Assembly: GCA_963719345.1 (NCBI GenBank)
Contig: CAVRCA010000003.1
Coordinates: forward strand, 682,001-746,000
Reading direction: 5' to 3'
Source of the DNA: CAVRCA01 sp963719345
GTDB taxonomy: Bacteria > Pseudomonadota > Alphaproteobacteria > Acetobacterales > Acetobacteraceae
DNA length: 64,000 nucleotides
Position 1 is the first letter of the stretch; each line of letters begins with the position of its first letter. Below, in pieces: positions 1 to 8,384 of the stretch. Made by a program: the position numbers and the translations under genes. Below the pieces are notes generated by a model. The model was not told the origin of the DNA and did not search any database. It saw only the letters and a program-made list of their open reading frames with translations.

Positions 1-477
1 CTCGATCGTTTTGAGCGTGGCCACCACTTTGGTGATTCGCTGCCCGGTAATGTCCTGGAAGCTGCACGCCTCGTAGATCCGGGTGGTGGCATCCTGAAGC
101 TGGCTGGCGAGTTCGCCGGAGATCTGCGCGCCCACGCGGTCGAGCGTTTCGCAGGTCTCGAGAATCTGGTCCGTTGCCGACGCGGTCTGCGCGACGATGG
201 CATCAAGCTCGTCGGTCGCCGATGGGATATGGCTCGCGTTGATGTCGTCGACCTTGAGCGCGGCGATCTCGCTTTTGGCGGCAGCGATGGTACGGCCAAG
301 CTCGGCCACTTCGGCGATCAGTGATCCCTCGCTCGTCGGCAGTTCGTCCTCGGCCATGCCGAGCACCGTGCGGATCACGTCGGCGACCAGCTCGGGGTCG
401 GCGTCCGGGTGGCGGCCGTGAATGGCGCTGAGCCGATGCGCGACCTCCGACAGCCTGTCCAGCACCGCGTCACGCAT
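1..477 (-). CDS. cheZ: Protein phosphatase CheZ-like, 3' end cut by the window
   Basis: CheZ dephosphorylates CheY-P and so resets flagellar motor bias. The visible 159 residues start at ATG 477, overlapping the end of cheY, and run off the left edge. Seen: a helical protein with ATDELDAIV at about residues 87-95 and SFQDITGQ at 139-146. The Asp (142) and Gln (146) in that motif match the catalytic Asp/Gln of enterobacterial CheZ (family knowledge). Alphaproteobacterial CheZ homologues carry the same two motifs. It is the last visible gene of the fliL-fliM-DUF6468-motE-cheY-cheZ operon. The C-terminal CheY-binding peptide lies outside the window. Confidence 0.85.
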   Translation of the reverse strand, partial: MRDAVLDRLSEVAHRLSAIHGRHPDADPELVADVIRTVLGMAEDELPTSEGSLIAEVAELGRTIAAAKSEIAALKVDDINASHIPSATDELDAIVAQTASATDQILETCETLDRVGAQISGELASQLQDATTRIYEACSFQDITGQRITKVVATLKTIE

Positions 478-829
478 GCCCGAGCACCTTCTCGATCTTG
501 TCACGCAGCGTTTCGGCATTGAACGGCTTGACGATGTAGTTGGACACGCCGGCGGCCTTGGCCGCGATCACGTTCTCCGTCTTGCTCTCGGCGGTGATCA
601 TGATGAACGGCGTCGGCTTCAGCCTCGTGTCGGCGCGCACCTCCTGCAGCAGCTGCAGGCCGGTCATCGGCGCCATGTTCCAGTCGCTGATGACGAGCCC
701 GAAACTGCCGGCCCGGAGCTTGGCGAGCGCCTCCGTCCCGTCGGTCGCCTCCTCCACGTTGTGGAAGTCGATCTGCTTCAACAGGTTGCGGATGATGCGC
801 AGCATCGTCTTGTAGTCGTCCACGATCAT
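470..829 (-). CDS. cheY: Chemotaxis response regulator CheY, 5' end apparently shifted by one base
   Basis: Single receiver domain that carries the phosphoryl signal from CheA to FliM. In this reading the acid pair is D4-D5, the phospho-acceptor is D49 (VISDWNM), the Thr is T79 and the Lys is K101 (KPF). The family normally begins about nine residues earlier. Those residues (MTIDKSMNV) are encoded just upstream from ATG 857, which has a GAGGA ribosome site at 866-870, but in another frame because of one extra base near 829. Translation from ATG 829 would keep the active site but lose part of the first beta strand, and no ribosome site precedes it. Either the assembly has an insertion error or the protein is N-terminally truncated. 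Confidence 0.9.
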   Translation of the reverse strand: MIVDDYKTMLRIIRNLLKQIDFHNVEEATDGTEALAKLRAGSFGLVISDWNMAPMTGLQLLQEVRADTRLKPTPFIMITAESKTENVIAAKAAGVSNYIVKPFNAETLRDKIEKVLGHA

Positions 830-897
830 GCACGTTCATGGACTTGTCGATCGTCATGCCGGGTGTCCTCGCAGGTTCGGTCCGGTGGAAGCGGGGG

Positions 898-1611
898 TCA
901 GCTTCCCGAGGACGCGCCCGTCTCGGCGTTTTGCCTCGTGCGCATCTGGGCCAGGTCGGCGGTGACCTGACGGGCCTTGTCGGGCAGCATGGCGGCGAGG
1001 ATGACGGCCGCTTTCGCCTCCTTCATGCGGTCGAGCACCTGCAGCAGGACCGAGGTTTCGAGCTCGTTGAAGATCGCCGCCGCCTCACGCGGCCGCATGC
1101 TCTCATACAGTTTGACCAGTCCGCGCCAATTCGCCTCGTCGCGCGACTTGCGCGCGGTTTCCAGGCCTTCCAGGCGGGCTTGCAGGGACTGCAGTTCGTC
1201 GACCCGGGCGGCGAGCTTGTGCTCCGCCGCCGCCAGCACCGCCTCCCTGGTGGCGAGCGCGGCGTCGCGGCCGTCGAGTTCCTGGCGGCGCTGGCGAAGC
1301 TCGAGCAGCAGCGCGCGCTCGCTGTCGCTGACCGGGGGCGGCTCGGGCTTGGCCGCGGCCGGCTCCGGGGCGATCGCTGCGAGCGTCGCCGGCGGTTCCT
1401 GGGCGGTTCTCGGCGTGCTGCGCTGAACCGGCGGCGGCGGAACGCCCGCCTCGTGGACCGGTGACGCGCCGGCTGCCTGTTCGGCCGCCACCGCCGGCAT
1501 GATCAGACGGCCGAGATCCACCATCTTCACGGCGAGCAGGATCGCCAGTCCGAAGATCGTGGTCGGCAGCAGCCGCGGCATCGGCACGCGGAGGATCGCT
1601 TCCCTTCTCAT
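898..1611 (-). CDS. MotE-like flagellar protein with MgtE N-terminal domain
   Basis: 237 residues. A single membrane segment (about 17-37) is followed by a Pro/Ala-rich linker (50-95), a coiled coil (about 98-160) and an MgtE intracellular N-type domain (about 162-225, with LVKLYESMRPREAA). This layout matches the alphaproteobacterial MotE family, described as a periplasmic chaperone for motility proteins; that link is family knowledge. It sits between DUF6468 and cheY in a flagellar operon, and its start overlaps the end of the upstream gene by four bases (ATGA type). A motor-associated role is well supported by context; the exact role here is inferred. Confidence 0.75.
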   Translation of the reverse strand: MRREAILRVPMPRLLPTTIFGLAILLAVKMVDLGRLIMPAVAAEQAAGASPVHEAGVPPPPVQRSTPRTAQEPPATLAAIAPEPAAAKPEPPPVSDSERALLLELRQRRQELDGRDAALATREAVLAAAEHKLAARVDELQSLQARLEGLETARKSRDEANWRGLVKLYESMRPREAAAIFNELETSVLLQVLDRMKEAKAAVILAAMLPDKARQVTADLAQMRTRQNAETGASSGS

Positions 1612-2048
1612 CGGGCCAGCCTCAATGCCTTCATAAGGTCGCGCTCGGCCTGGCTGCGGACCCGATGATCGGTCGCCAGTTCTGGCTCGGCCACCGGCAT
1701 CCGTGCCGGCTCGGCGGTAAGCGGACGGGAGGATCGGATCAGCGTATCCATCCGATCGGCGATCTGTTCGCCGCGTTCGGCCAGGAAGGCGAGATCGTCC
1801 TTCAGTCCCGACGCGGCCTCGATCTGTCGGGCGATCTGTCGCCCTGCCCCTTCGGCGGCGTTGCGCAGGCGGTCGATCCCGCTCTCGGCCTGTCGCGTGC
1901 TGGCATTGAAGCCCGCCACCAGATCCTCCAGTGCGGCGCGGTCGCGCTTGAGGACGCCGAGCGCCCGCTCCAGCCGCAGCGCGTGGAACAGCGTGGCGGC
2001 GAGCAGCCCCACCAGCGCCATTTCAAGCAGCCATTCCATGCCGGCCAT
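1608..2048 (-). CDS. DUF6468 flagellar-cluster membrane protein
   Basis: 146 residues. One N-terminal membrane segment (about residues 5-24) is followed by a long amphipathic helical region, probably coiled coil, and a polar tail. It matches the DUF6468 type found next to fliM and motE-like genes in alphaproteobacterial flagellar loci. The gene lies between fliM (35-base gap) and the motE-like gene (four-base overlap), so it is almost certainly cotranscribed with them. No catalytic motif is visible. A structural or assembly role in the motor is inferred only from position. Confidence 0.65.
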   Translation of the reverse strand: MAGMEWLLEMALVGLLAATLFHALRLERALGVLKRDRAALEDLVAGFNASTRQAESGIDRLRNAAEGAGRQIARQIEAASGLKDDLAFLAERGEQIADRMDTLIRSSRPLTAEPARMPVAEPELATDHRVRSQAERDLMKALRLAR

Positions 2049-2083
2049 CCTGGCCTCTCCGAGTTAGGGATCTGTGAACCGGC

Positions 2084-3136
2084 TCAGCGGTCGCTCGCCG
2101 GGGTGCGCGGCAGGTCGCGCTCGATGCGGACCGCCATGCGGCTCTTGCGCCGACCGAGCCGACCCTCGAACAGCGGCACGGCGCCGCACCGCAGCTGCAC
2201 CGGCGCACTCGGGCCGTTGCTCAGGACGAGGCGCGAGCCCGGCTGGAAGGCGATGACGTCGGAAAGGCGCATGACCTGCTCATCGAGCACGACGTCGAGG
2301 TCGACTTCGGTGTTCCACAGCTCCTCGGCGAGATGCGTCTCCCAGATCGAATCGCGGCCGAACTTCTCGCCCATGAACTGCTGCAACAGCAGCTCGCGCA
2401 CCGGCTCAAGGGTCGCGTAGGGCAGCAACAGTTCCAGCCGGCCGCCGCGATCCTCCATGTCGATGCGCAGCCGCGCCAACACGGCCGCGTTCGACAACCG
2501 GTTGATGGTCGCAAAGCGCGGGTTGACCTCGAGGCGCTCGAACCGGAAGGTAACGGGGCACAGCGGGTCGAAGCTGGCCGACAGGTCGGCGAGCACCACG
2601 GCGATCAGCCGCTCGACGAGCGTGCGCTCGATGGTGGTGTACGGGCGCCCCTCGATCCGCATCGCCGCGGTACCGCGCCGGCCGCCGAGCAGCACGTCGA
2701 CGATCGAGTAGATCATCGCGCTGTCGACCACCATCAGCCCGTAATTGTCCCACTCCTCCGCCTTGAACACCGCCAGCATCGCCGGCAGCGGGATCGAGTT
2801 GAGGTAGTCGCCGAAACGCAGACTGAGGATGTTGTCGATGCTGACTTCGACGTTGTCGGACGTGAAGTTGCGCAGGCTGGTCGACATGATGCGCACCAGG
2901 CGATCGAACGCGATCTCCAGCATCGGCAGGCGCTCGTACGAGACGAGGCCGGATGTGATGATCTTCTGCATGCCGGTGCGGTCTTCGCCGCCCGCACCGT
3001 CGTCGCCGAAGCCTAGCAGGCTGTCGATCTCGGCCTGGTTCAGCACGCGCTCGGCTTGCGCGGGCACGCCTCCGTCACCCTCGGTCGCGGCGCCCCAGGC
3101 GGCCGCGAGATCCTCGTCGTCGCCGGTCCCGCTCAT
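2084..3136 (-). CDS. fliM: Flagellar motor switch protein FliM
   Basis: C-ring switch protein that binds CheY-P and sets rotation direction. 350 residues, the usual length. The N-terminal CheY-P binding peptide is visible as LNQAEIDSLLGF (residues 32-43). The CheC-like middle domain follows, and a C-terminal SpoA domain (about 260-330, with FQPGSRLVLSNG) packs against FliN. The start codon overlaps the fliL stop by four bases, so the two are translationally coupled. All key regions look intact. Confidence 0.97.
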   Translation of the reverse strand: MSGTGDDEDLAAAWGAATEGDGGVPAQAERVLNQAEIDSLLGFGDDGAGGEDRTGMQKIITSGLVSYERLPMLEIAFDRLVRIMSTSLRNFTSDNVEVSIDNILSLRFGDYLNSIPLPAMLAVFKAEEWDNYGLMVVDSAMIYSIVDVLLGGRRGTAAMRIEGRPYTTIERTLVERLIAVVLADLSASFDPLCPVTFRFERLEVNPRFATINRLSNAAVLARLRIDMEDRGGRLELLLPYATLEPVRELLLQQFMGEKFGRDSIWETHLAEELWNTEVDLDVVLDEQVMRLSDVIAFQPGSRLVLSNGPSAPVQLRCGAVPLFEGRLGRRKSRMAVRIERDLPRTPASDR

Positions 3137-3657
3137 TGCACCAGCATTTCGGTGAACAGGATGTCGACCACGCGGGCCGGCGAGGCGGCGATGTCGGCGC
3201 GCGCGATCAGCTCCTCGCGCAGCCGGTGGATGCCGGCCGAGCCGCGCAGCTCCTCGGGCCGGATCTCCCGCAAATAGGTCTGGAACAGGTCGAGCAGCCG
3301 CGGCATGGCCGCCTGCACCCGCGCCACGTCATCCGGCTTGGCGACCTCGATCTTCGGCTTGACCTTGATGTAGTTCGGGCGCCGTGGGTTGCTGTTGAGG
3401 TTGGCGATCAGCTCGGGAACCTCGACATAGATCGGCGCGAGCGGCGAAGCACCCTCCTCGCCGGCGGCCGCCTTCGGCGCCTCGTGCGACATGCCCAGCA
3501 TCTTCGGCAGGATGCCGGTGAACCACAGGCCGGCACCGGCGCCGACAAGCAGCAACGGCAAAGCGATCAGCAGGATCTTCTTCTTGCCGCCCTTGCCCTT
3601 GGCGCCAGCGGCTTCGTCCGGCGCGGCTCCCGCGTCCATTGCTGCCGCCGCACTCAT
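3133..3657 (-). CDS. fliL: Flagellar basal body-associated protein FliL
   Basis: 174 residues. An Ala-rich cytoplasmic N-terminus and a KKK stop-transfer flank lead into one membrane helix (about 27-48), then a periplasmic FliL domain containing YVEVPELIANLNSN and ending with LFTEMLVQ. FliL surrounds the stator and supports torque (family knowledge). It is the first gene of the operon that continues into fliM. A sigma-54-like site lies 33 bases upstream on the same strand. The ATG is preceded by AGGAGCTTGC. Confidence 0.95.
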   Translation of the reverse strand: MSAAAAMDAGAAPDEAAGAKGKGGKKKILLIALPLLLVGAGAGLWFTGILPKMLGMSHEAPKAAAGEEGASPLAPIYVEVPELIANLNSNPRRPNYIKVKPKIEVAKPDDVARVQAAMPRLLDLFQTYLREIRPEELRGSAGIHRLREELIARADIAASPARVVDILFTEMLVQ

Positions 3658-3689
3658 GCAAGCTCCTTCTGGGCTTGAACCCCTATCGC

Positions 3690-3704
3690 GCAGGCTGCCA
3701 GCCA
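3690..3704 (-). promoter_or_regulatory. Possible sigma-54 promoter for the fliL operon
   Basis: Read on the minus strand the site is TGGCTGGCAGCCTGC. It keeps the -24 TGGC and the -12 TGC at the correct spacing but lacks the ACG after TGGC and one T of TTGC. It lies 33 bases before the fliL ATG and back-to-back with a much better sigma-54 site for flgF. Supported by position and by partial consensus only. Confidence 0.4.
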
Positions 3705-3859
3705 GTCCTTAAGGAAGGCTTGCGACCCGTCGTCCCGGCCGTTTCAACCGGGCAGCTTCTTCCGGCGGCCCCGGCAGATTGTGCCCAAGACCGCCCCGCA
3801 GATGCGCATCTGCTGGCTGCGACCTCGACGTTCCAAGCGGAAACCAGCGCCGGCCAGGC

Positions 3860-3874
3860 TGGCACGGAGCTTGC
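3860..3874 (+). promoter_or_regulatory. Sigma-54 promoter of flgF operon
   Basis: TGGCACGGAGCTTGC matches the RpoN consensus (TGGCACG, four bases, TTGC) without mismatch. It ends 46 bases before the flgF ATG. Together with the near-identical site upstream of flgI it implies that an RpoN-dependent activator, FlbD-like in Caulobacter, drives the rod and ring genes. The activator gene is not in this window. Confidence 0.8.
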
Positions 3875-3920
3875 GCCTGCGGTCGGCACGCGCGGCTGTC
3901 GCCGTCGACGGAGATCCCGG

Positions 3921-4661
3921 ATGCAACTCGCCACCGACGTCGCCACCTCTCGCCTGATCACGCAGCAGCACGCGATGGACGTGCTCGCGACCAACATCGC
4001 CAACGCCGCAACGCCCGGCTACAAGGCCGAACGCGTAATCTTCAGCGACTGGTTGGCCAAGCAGCGCGACACGGATGCGCCGCGCGGCGGGCAGACGATC
4101 GCCTACACGCAGGATCGCGCCACCTATCGTGACACTCAGGCAGGTGCGCTCAGCCACACCTCCAACCCGCTCGATTTCGCGACCGCCAGCGACGGTTACT
4201 TCACGGTGCAGGCCCCCCAGGGGCCGCGACTGACCCGCGCCGGTCATTTCGGCATGCTGTCGGACGGGACCATCGCGGACGGAAACGGCAATGCGCTGCT
4301 CGACGTCAACGGCCAACCGATCCGGTTGGCGACCGCCGACACACAGATCACCGTGACCGGCGACGGCACGATCAGCAGCGAGAACGGCCCGATCGGCCGG
4401 ATCGGCGTGGTCAAGCCGCAGGACCCGACGCGCCTGCAGAGCGAGGGCGATCGACTGGCGCGCGCCGACACGCCCACCGAGCAGGTCGCCGCGCCCAAGC
4501 TGGTGCAGGGGGCGGTGGAGGAGAGCAACGTCCAGCCGGTGATCGAGACGACACGCATGATGACGCTGCTGCGCGAGTTCCAGTTCGTCAGCCAGTTCGT
4601 CCAGGCGGAATCCGACCGCCAGCAAAGCGCCATCGACAAGATCGCCAGCCCCCACAGCTGA
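3921..4661 (+). CDS. flgF: Flagellar basal-body rod protein FlgF
   Basis: Proximal rod subunit exported through the flagellar type III apparatus. 246 residues from ATG 3921, which has GGAG eight bases upstream. The frame is open further upstream but only from spacer DNA that contains the sigma-54 site. Seen: the N-terminal rod motif with VLATNIANAATPGYKAE, the FlgE/F/G core around SNPLDFATASDGYF, and the C-terminal helix with VQPVIETTRMMTLLREFQ. First gene of flgF-flgG-flgA-flgH. Confidence 0.95.
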   Translation: MQLATDVATSRLITQQHAMDVLATNIANAATPGYKAERVIFSDWLAKQRDTDAPRGGQTIAYTQDRATYRDTQAGALSHTSNPLDFATASDGYFTVQAPQGPRLTRAGHFGMLSDGTIADGNGNALLDVNGQPIRLATADTQITVTGDGTISSENGPIGRIGVVKPQDPTRLQSEGDRLARADTPTEQVAAPKLVQGAVEESNVQPVIETTRMMTLLREFQFVSQFVQAESDRQQSAIDKIASPHS

Positions 4662-4712
4662 CCAGGCCACCTGAACCGGCCATCCAATCCATTTCGAACC
4701 AGGACCAGCCGA

Positions 4713-5498
4713 ATGCGCTCGCTCGATATCGCCGGCACCGGGATGCAGGCACAGCAGACCAACGTCGAAGTGATTTCCAACAACATCGCCAACATGACGA
4801 CCACGGGCTTCAAGCGGCAGCGGGCGGAGTTCCAGGACCTGATCTACGAAAACCTCCGCCGGGTCGGCTCGAACAGCAGCGACAGCGGCACCATCGTCCC
4901 GTCCGGGGCGCAGGTCGGCCTCGGCGTGCGGACCGCGGCGATCTACCGCATCTCCGAACAAGGCAATTTGCAGCAGACCAGCAACAGCCTCGACGTCGCG
5001 ATCAAGGGCAACGGCTACTTCCAGGTGACATTGCCGAGCGGGGATACAGCATACACGCGTGACGGCACGTTCGGCCTGTCGCCGGACGGCACGATCGTCA
5101 CGGCGGACGGCTACGTCGTGCAGCCGGGCATCACGGTTCCAAGCAACGCCAAGTCGGTGACGATCAACAACGCCGGCCAAGTCCAGGTCTCGATCGACGG
5201 GCAGACCGCTCCGACGACCGTCGGCACGATCCAGCTCGCGGTATTTCCCAACGAGGCCGGCCTCGAGGCACAGGGCGACAACATGTACCTGCAGAGCGCC
5301 GCCTCCGGCAATCCGGTGACCGGCACGCCGGCCGCCCCGGGGTTCGGCGCGGTGATGCAGGGGTTCGTGGAAACCTCGAACGTCAACGTGGTGAGCGAGA
5401 TCACCAACCTGATCACCGCCCAGCGGGCCTACGAGATGAACAGCAAGGTGATCACCAGCAGCGACCAGATGCTGTCCACCCTGACGAACCTGCGGTGA
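4713..5498 (+). CDS. flgG: Flagellar distal rod protein FlgG
   Basis: 261 residues, the standard length for the distal rod subunit. The N-terminus has GMQAQQTNVEVISNNIANM and TTGFKRQRAEF. The conserved core NSLDVAIKGNGYFQV and the C-terminal EITNLITAQRAYEMNSKV are intact. It starts 51 bases after flgF and ends four bases before flgA, so it is part of the same transcript. No anomaly seen. Confidence 0.98.
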   Translation: MRSLDIAGTGMQAQQTNVEVISNNIANMTTTGFKRQRAEFQDLIYENLRRVGSNSSDSGTIVPSGAQVGLGVRTAAIYRISEQGNLQQTSNSLDVAIKGNGYFQVTLPSGDTAYTRDGTFGLSPDGTIVTADGYVVQPGITVPSNAKSVTINNAGQVQVSIDGQTAPTTVGTIQLAVFPNEAGLEAQGDNMYLQSAASGNPVTGTPAAPGFGAVMQGFVETSNVNVVSEITNLITAQRAYEMNSKVITSSDQMLSTLTNLR

Positions 5499-5502
5499 TC
5501 CG

Positions 5503-6478
5503 ATGCGCGCGGTTGTGTTTTCATTGACTTTGATGGGCCCCCTGGCCGGGTTCGCGCTGCCCGCCGCGTCCGCCACGCTGCGGCCGGTGGCGACGCTGAC
5601 CAGCGCGCAGGTACGCCTGTCCGATCTGTTCGACGACGCCGGGGCCAATGCGGCGCGCGTGCTCGGCCCTGCCCCGCCGCTGGGCGGACGCATCATCGTG
5701 GAGGCGGCCCAGCTCGGCGCCATCGCCCGCCAGTTCGGCGTGGCCTGGCAGCCCGGGTCCCTGGCGGACCGCGCCGTGCTCGACCGACCCGGCCGACCGC
5801 TGCCGCGAGAGGACGCGCTGGAAGCCGTCCGCGTCGGGTTGAGAGCCGCAGGAGCGCCCGCCGATTGCGACGCCGAGCTTCCCGGCTTCGCGGCACCCTT
5901 GGTGCCGTTCGAGGGCACGGTGCAGCCGGTCGCGAGCCAAGTCGAGTATGACCCGATCTCGGGTCGGTTCGCCGCCATCCTCTCGATCACCGGCGACGGC
6001 ATGGAGCCGCTGAACACGCGCGTCGTCGGCCGCGTGCAGGAGACCGTGGAGGTCGCCGTCACCACGTCCCGGCTGCCAGCCGGGACGGTGCTGCGGCCGG
6101 AAAACGTCGCCGTGTCCCGGGTCCGCGCCTCACAGGTCCAGACCGAGGTCGCGCGCACTCCCGGCCAGGCGGTGGGCATGGCGTTGCGCCATGCCGCCAG
6201 TCCCGGCCAGCCGATGCCGCTCGGCGACCTGATCCGCCCGCCGCTGGTGCTGAAGGGGACCGCGGTGCTCATGCGGCTGGAGAACGGCGGCCTGGAGCTG
6301 ACCGGCCAGGGCCAGGCGCTCGATGCGGGCGCCATGGGCGATCATGTCCGCGTGCTCAACCCGACGTCCCGGGCGGTGCTGGAGGCCGAGGTCACCGGAC
6401 CCGACCGCGTCAAGGTCCGGCCCGAACTCGATGCCCATGTCGGCAATCGGGCGCACCGCCATGGCCGCCGGCCGATGA
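5503..6478 (+). CDS. flgA: Flagellar P-ring chaperone FlgA, frame runs into flgH
   Basis: FlgA is the periplasmic chaperone for FlgI P-ring assembly. A signal peptide (about residues 1-24, ending AASA) precedes the body; the C-terminal SAF-type region (about 185-310) contains SRLPAGTVLRPENV and GDHVRVLNPTSRAV. As sequenced, no stop codon follows: the frame passes directly into the flgH ATG at 6475 and would give a 571-residue FlgA-FlgH chimera with an internal lipoprotein signal. Removing one C from the CCC at 6421-6423 gives a FlgA ending at TGA 6476-6478, which overlaps the flgH ATG in the usual ATGA manner. A one-base insertion is therefore more likely than a true fusion. Confidence 0.85.
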
Positions 6479-7218
6479 CGCCGGCGCGCGCCTTTCTAGC
6501 GCTGCTCGCCCCGGCCCTGCTGGCCGGATGCGGCAGCCTCGACCGCCTCTCGGACATCGGCCGGGCGCCGGAGATGTCGGCGATCACCGATCCCACCAAG
6601 GACCCCGAATGGCGGCCGGTGAGCATGCCGATGCCAAACCCGAAGCCGACGCCCCTGGAGGCCAACAGCCTCTGGCGGCCGGGCTCGCGTGCCTTCTTCA
6701 AGGATCAGCGGGCGGCGCAGGTCGGCGACATCGTCACCGTGCTGGTCAACATCGCCGACACCGCGGACATGAAGAACGCCTCGACGGAGGCGCGCGACAT
6801 GAGCCAGTCGATGGGGGTGCCGGGCCTGTTCGGCTTCCAGAACCTCCTGTCGACAATCCTGCCGAAGCCGATCGATCCGAGCAAACTGGTCTCGGTCAGC
6901 AGCAACGGAACTGCCGACGGTACCGGCACGATCAAGCGCAACGAGAACGTCACCCTGCGGCTCGCCGGCGTGATCACCCAGGTTCTGCCGAACGGCAATC
7001 TCGTGGTTGCCGCGCGTCAGGAAGTGCGGGTCAACAGCGAACTCCGCAACCTGCAGGTCAGTGGCGTGATCCGCCCGCAGGACATCGCCAGCGACAACAC
7101 GGTGCAGCACGACCGGCTAGCCGAGGCCCGCATCTCCTACGGCGGCAAGGGCCAGATGAGCGCGGTGCAAAAGCCACGCTGGGGCACCGAGATCGGCGAT
7201 ATCCTGCTGCCGTTCTGA
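6475..7218 (+). CDS. flgH: Flagellar L-ring lipoprotein FlgH
   Basis: Outer-membrane L-ring subunit. 247 residues from ATG 6475. The signal peptide ends in the lipobox LLAGC (Cys about residue 19). Seen downstream: SLWRPGSRAFFKDQRA and VGDIVTVLVNIADTA, the conserved region TIKRNENVTLRLAGVI, and the C-terminal VRPQD-type motif (VIRPQDIASDNTV) with GKGQMS near the end. Length and motifs are normal. The gene shares its frame with flgA and no stop separates them; see the flgA entry. Confidence 0.95.
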   Translation: MTPARAFLALLAPALLAGCGSLDRLSDIGRAPEMSAITDPTKDPEWRPVSMPMPNPKPTPLEANSLWRPGSRAFFKDQRAAQVGDIVTVLVNIADTADMKNASTEARDMSQSMGVPGLFGFQNLLSTILPKPIDPSKLVSVSSNGTADGTGTIKRNENVTLRLAGVITQVLPNGNLVVAARQEVRVNSELRNLQVSGVIRPQDIASDNTVQHDRLAEARISYGGKGQMSAVQKPRWGTEIGDILLPF

Positions 7219-7272
7219 GGCGGCGCGGCCGGCGGAGGCTGGCCGCTGCGCCCTCGCGTGCAACCGGGCCGA

Positions 7273-7689
7273 TCAATCGTCGCGATGGGCGCGCTCCATG
7301 CGTTCGTGCCGCTCCTGGGCCTCGATGGAGAGAGTGGCGATCGGGCGCGCCTCGAGCCGGCGCAGGCCGATCGGATCGCCGGTCTCCTCGCAGAAGCCGT
7401 AGGTGCCGTTCTCCACCCGCGACAGCGCCTGCTCGATCTTGGAGACCAGTTTGCGGGCCCGATCGCGGGTGCGCAGCTCCAAGGCCCGGTCGGTCTCCAC
7501 GCTGGCCCGGTCGGTGATATCGGCTTCGTGTATGCCGCCCTCGGACAGGCTGGCCAGGGTGCCATCGGCCTCCCGCAGCAGTTCACCGCGCCAGCGCAAC
7601 AGTTTCTGGCGGAAATACTCGGTCTGCGCCGGATTCATAAACTCCTCGTTGTCCGATGGGCGGTAATCCGGAGGCAGAGTAACGATCAT
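7273..7689 (-). CDS. dksA: RNA polymerase-binding transcription factor DksA
   Basis: DksA binds the secondary channel of RNA polymerase and, with ppGpp, adjusts rRNA and stress transcription. From ATG 7689 it has 138 residues. Seen: a coiled-coil region with FRQKLLRWRGELLREAD, then the finger YGFCEETGDPIGLRRL and the C-terminal helix with EAQERHERMERAHRDD. The finger has one Cys in place of the four-Cys zinc motif, as is common in alphaproteobacteria. The gene lies on the minus strand between flgH and fliX, inside the flagellar cluster. Confidence 0.93.
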   Translation of the reverse strand: MIVTLPPDYRPSDNEEFMNPAQTEYFRQKLLRWRGELLREADGTLASLSEGGIHEADITDRASVETDRALELRTRDRARKLVSKIEQALSRVENGTYGFCEETGDPIGLRRLEARPIATLSIEAQERHERMERAHRDD

Positions 7690-7873
7690 GCGCGCCGATC
7701 CTGCTTTCTGGTCTGAAGCCCGCCTTTTCGTTCCGGGGTCCAGCACCCCTGAGCCGGTGTCGGGTCGAGTTGCGCGGGCTTATAGCGGCGCAAAACTCGT
7801 GCGCCAAGTGTATCCGTCAAACCTTCAACGACATGACACAAGATCGTTCCGGATTCGGGATAAGACCAGACGA

Positions 7874-8287
7874 TCAGCGAGCCGGCGCCGGCTCGAGCCG
7901 GGCCAGCTCGATGCGGGCGCGCAGCGTGATCGAGCGGACCAGCGCGGCCAGCGGCGGACTGGTGGCCTCCGGCACGGCATCGGCCAGCGCCGCAAGCTCT
8001 GTCAGGGTCGCTTCGGGCGCTCCGCCATGACGAAGAAGCGCGCGTTGCAGTGCAGCAAGACCTCGCAGCATCGCTTGGCCGTGCCGCCGCGCCTCACGGT
8101 CGCGGACCGTCTCGGTCTCCGCTTCCTGCAACGCGAGCATGGAGGAATGCAACACCGCGCCCGCCGACACCGGGCCTCTGGTAGCGGCGGGCTGGTCGGT
8201 CGGAACGGCGAAGCCGCTGCCCGTCCTGGGCCTGCCGACCCCGTTGGCGACGCTGCCGCCGCCGCGAACACCCGATACTTCGACCAT
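7874..8287 (-). CDS. fliX: Flagellar assembly regulator FliX
   Basis: FliX couples early flagellar assembly to sigma-54-dependent class III/IV transcription through FlbD in Caulobacter (family knowledge). 137 residues from ATG 8287, with AGGAG eleven bases upstream. Seen: a Gly-rich N-terminus starting MVEVSGVRGGGSVA, a variable linker, and a helical C-terminal domain with AMLRGLAALQRALLRHGG and RARIELARLE. It is divergent from flgI, the same arrangement as in Caulobacter, which strongly supports the assignment despite low sequence conservation. Confidence 0.8.
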   Translation of the reverse strand: MVEVSGVRGGGSVANGVGRPRTGSGFAVPTDQPAATRGPVSAGAVLHSSMLALQEAETETVRDREARRHGQAMLRGLAALQRALLRHGGAPEATLTELAALADAVPEATSPPLAALVRSITLRARIELARLEPAPAR

Positions 8288-8384
8288 CCCGCCCCGGCTC
8301 CTGTTGCCGCCCGGCAGATCATGCCGAGGCATTCACGCATGAAACTCCATCGGACCGCCCTGCGCGCGACTGGCAAAGCAGGAC

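Noticed and set aside
3744..6335. Long minus-strand frame opposite flgF, flgG and flgA
   Set aside because: It lies over three well-supported flagellar genes, is rich in Arg/Pro/Ala as expected of a high-GC shadow frame, and has no domain.
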